Of a DNA stretch of 64,000 nucleotides, positions 62,694 to 64,000 are shown one piece after another. Under the pieces are notes generated by a model, which saw only the letters and a list, made by a program, of their open reading frames with translations, had not been told where the DNA came from and searched no databases. Source of the stretch: Halosimplex amylolyticum (GTDB lineage: Archaea > Halobacteriota > Halobacteria > Halobacteriales > Haloarculaceae); the NCBI RefSeq assembly GCF_051414035.1, contig NZ_JBLKNW010000006.1:62001-126000 (forward strand), in the 5' to 3' direction. The number at the start of each line of letters is the position of its first letter. The first letter of the stretch is position 1. A program made the translations under genes and the position numbers.

Positions 62694-62710
62694 AATCCTG
62701 CAGCGCCCAT
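62694..62710 (+). repeat. attR core
   Basis: An exact 17-bp copy of 42569-42585, preceded by GGTTCA as in the tRNA T arm with one extra base. Beyond it begins chromosomal sequence. Confidence 0.85.
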
Positions 62711-62963
62711 AAATATGAGGCGAGATAATCGCCGTACAGCGTGGCTATCATCGGGTGAACAGGTCTGATTTTGCTTTCGTTCGGTGGTCGAACGATGGGT
62801 GATTTCCACCGGAGTTCGCGTACAGCCAAACTGGCCGCATTCGAGAAAATCAATCGCGGATTGCAGTGAAGAACAACCTCTCACGAGCCGACTCGGTCCA
62901 GAATCACATTTGACGGACGCGCTCGGCTAAGTGTAGAATTCTCCGGAGCAGTAGACGCGATCG
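62711..62963. other. chromosomal spacer after attR
   Basis: About 250 bp of mixed-GC sequence between attR and the convergent end of the ligase gene. No gene or RNA is recognised. Confidence 0.5.
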
Positions 62964-64000
62964 TCAATCTATTTCAGACCAGACGTGTCTGAACTTTCCG
63001 CTACCGGAATCGCGCTGGGGTGCTTCTACCGCTTTCTCGATGCCAATCTCGGTGATACCGCGTTGGTCCAGAAACGTCTCGACGTCCCGTTTCACGTGGT
63101 CCCAGACGGTTCGTTCGTCGGAATCTTCAGTTACGTCGAGTCGAATGGTGAGCGTCTGCGGAGCTGTCTGAATTATCTGGGCCCGATGGACGCCCGGTAC
63201 CTCCTCAACGACGCTCGAAATAGCCAGCGGGAACACGGGAACGCGCTCTCCCTCCTGCGTCTCGAAATGGAGAACATCTCCTTGTCGCCCCTCGATTTCT
63301 ATGACCGGGAAGGGACTTCCGCACGGGCACGGCTCCTCGTACATCGTGATGCTGTCACCGAGATCGTACCGAACGAGCGGTTGGATGCGATTTCCGAGGT
63401 TCGTGATCAGCACTGTCTCCGACGGCTCGCCGGGTTCGACCGGTCGATACTCCGAATCGACCGGTTCGAGGACGACCCAGTCCGTGTTTGCGTGCAGATT
63501 CCCGCGCTCACACTCAACCGCAATCGGAAAGAACTCCGTGGCGCCGTAGATCTCGCGTACCTCGCACTCGAAGTTCTCCCGTAGTTCGCGCTTCTCCGCG
63601 TCCGAAATCGGTTCTGCCGTCGGCGCGACGAAGGCGGGACTGATGTCGAGTCTCCCCTCCTGCTGCGCCCGCGCCAGTTCGACGAGGACGGTCGAGTATC
63701 CGACGAGGAACGCCGGTTGATAGCCGTTCAGGTCTGCAACGAGTTCGTCGAGAGGCCGAGTCGGGGAGAACAACCGAATTCGGTGCTGGAGGAATTTCGA
63801 CTCGCGCTGTAACATTGCGATACCAGAGGCACCGGCAAAGTGACCGCCGCTTACGGCTATCTCTGCGCCTTTGAACCGGTTCTTTCCGAGTTTCAGTATG
63901 GACGTCGTATCGAGTAACGCAGGTAGCGTCCATCGGTCGGGAAGCACGTTGATCAGTGTCAACGCTGTCTCGTCCTGAACGAAGATGCCCGGTTCGCCGG
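62964..64000 (-). CDS. PaaK-like (phenylacetate-CoA-ligase-type) adenylate-forming enzyme, 5' end outside
   Basis: The frame stays open to the window edge, so ~345 C-terminal residues are seen. Motifs of the AMP-binding/PaaK group: YGATEFFPIAVECERGNLH, YDLGDSITMYEEPCPCGSP and a C-terminal lid region VWDHVKRDVETFLDQRG ending GKFRHVW. The PCPCGSP cysteines occur in PaaK-type ligases. It activates a carboxylate as acyl-AMP then, probably, CoA thioester; substrate unknown. It is the chromosomal neighbour to the right of the provirus. Confidence 0.85.
   Translation of the reverse strand, partial: GEPGIFVQDETALTLINVLPDRWTLPALLDTTSILKLGKNRFKGAEIAVSGGHFAGASGIAMLQRESKFLQHRIRLFSPTRPLDELVADLNGYQPAFLVGYSTVLVELARAQQEGRLDISPAFVAPTAEPISDAEKRELRENFECEVREIYGATEFFPIAVECERGNLHANTDWVVLEPVDSEYRPVEPGEPSETVLITNLGNRIQPLVRYDLGDSITMYEEPCPCGSPFPVIEIEGRQGDVLHFETQEGERVPVFPLAISSVVEEVPGVHRAQIIQTAPQTLTIRLDVTEDSDERTVWDHVKRDVETFLDQRGITEIGIEKAVEAPQRDSGSGKFRHVWSEID

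Larger units (their letters stand above)
42569..62710. mobile_element. integrated pleolipovirus-like provirus (about 20 kb) in tRNA-Arg
   Basis: The element is bounded by 17-bp direct repeats of the tRNA 3' end (42569-42585 and 62694-62710). It has a tyrosine recombinase near the right end, a phiH1-like repressor, a candidate replication protein near the left end and a minus-strand virion-like gene block (53865 to 48424). The block order (4-TM protein, small TM proteins, spike, two membrane proteins, NTPase) matches pleolipoviruses. Several inserts of lower GC than the core (45.2-47.9 kb, 55.2-60.8 kb) are likely cargo. Whether it is inducible is unknown; 20 kb is larger than known pleolipovirus genomes, in line with added cargo or a nested second element. 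Confidence 0.8.

Noticed and set aside
62690..62884. Short minus-strand frames after attR.
   Set aside because: No start context, family or codon signal; they span the att repeat itself.

Overview
The window is haloarchaeal chromosome (class Halobacteria). It has GC-rich, strongly acidic proteins, many 1, 4 or 8 bp gene overlaps (ATGA/GTGA type), AT-rich TATA boxes close to start codons, Tat-type lipoprotein signals, a TFB transcription factor, a UbiA-type archaeal lipid prenyltransferase, the archaeal RNase P protein Rpr2/Rpp21 and an archaeal 7S (SRP) RNA. Neither genus nor species can be named from the sequence alone. Functions below come from motif and family recognition by eye; no database search was run.

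Layout, left part (1-42.4 kb). After the tail of an alpha/beta hydrolase come a respiratory block (A1-type haem-copper oxidase subunit I and a 12-TM protein) and small redox-associated genes (two DUF2249 proteins, a cupin, and a free-standing glutamyl-tRNA reductase dimerisation domain). Next is a sugar module: a TrmB-family regulator, a complete Opp/Dpp-type ABC transporter with the two ATPases fused in one chain, and, divergently, two overlapping GH13 alpha-glucosidase-like genes; the shared intergenic region carries inverted repeats. Then follow a DUF3179 lipoprotein with a membrane partner, an AT-rich orphan lipoprotein, a winged-helix/small-membrane-protein cluster, a pair of radical-SAM/SPASM genes around a small candidate RiPP precursor, an LVIVD beta-propeller surface protein, PHP and asparagine-synthetase-like genes, a pilin-like protein, Nudix, tfb, gatC-gatA, HD, a zinc-ribbon regulator, a decayed Rieske fragment, a GT4 glycosyltransferase, the rnp4/YhbY/mscS row, a hydrolase flanked by an inverted pair of structured repeats, the SRP RNA gene, and housekeeping genes up to a UbiA prenyltransferase.

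Right part (42.5-62.7 kb). A tRNA-Arg(UCG) gene is the attachment site of an integrated element of about 20 kb. Its 3' end (17 bp) is repeated at 62694-62710 just past a tyrosine recombinase gene, with a further 14-bp copy at 62573-62586 that suggests an older tandem insertion. The core of the element is a minus-strand block (53865 to 48424): a four-TM protein, two small membrane proteins, a spike-like protein with a C-terminal coiled coil and membrane anchor, two more membrane proteins, and a P-loop NTPase. This order matches the conserved block of pleolipoviruses, so I read the element as a pleolipovirus-like provirus. It also carries a candidate replication protein, a phiH1-type repressor, and low-GC cargo: two unknown genes at 45.2-47.6 kb, a pilin-like gene, a HEPN-like gene with a divergent partner, and a TcmP-like gene next to two paralogous zinc-ribbon radical-SAM genes. 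A 12-bp sequence (TTTCACTTTCAC) occurs three times, in front of the radical-SAM gene and of the integrase operon, and may link cargo to the lysogeny switch.

The window ends inside a PaaK-like CoA ligase gene. The observations I rate highest are the provirus with its TcmP/radical-SAM cargo, and the two homologous, covarying hairpin elements (37384-37616 and 38673-38860) that bracket the hydrolase gene beside the SRP RNA gene.
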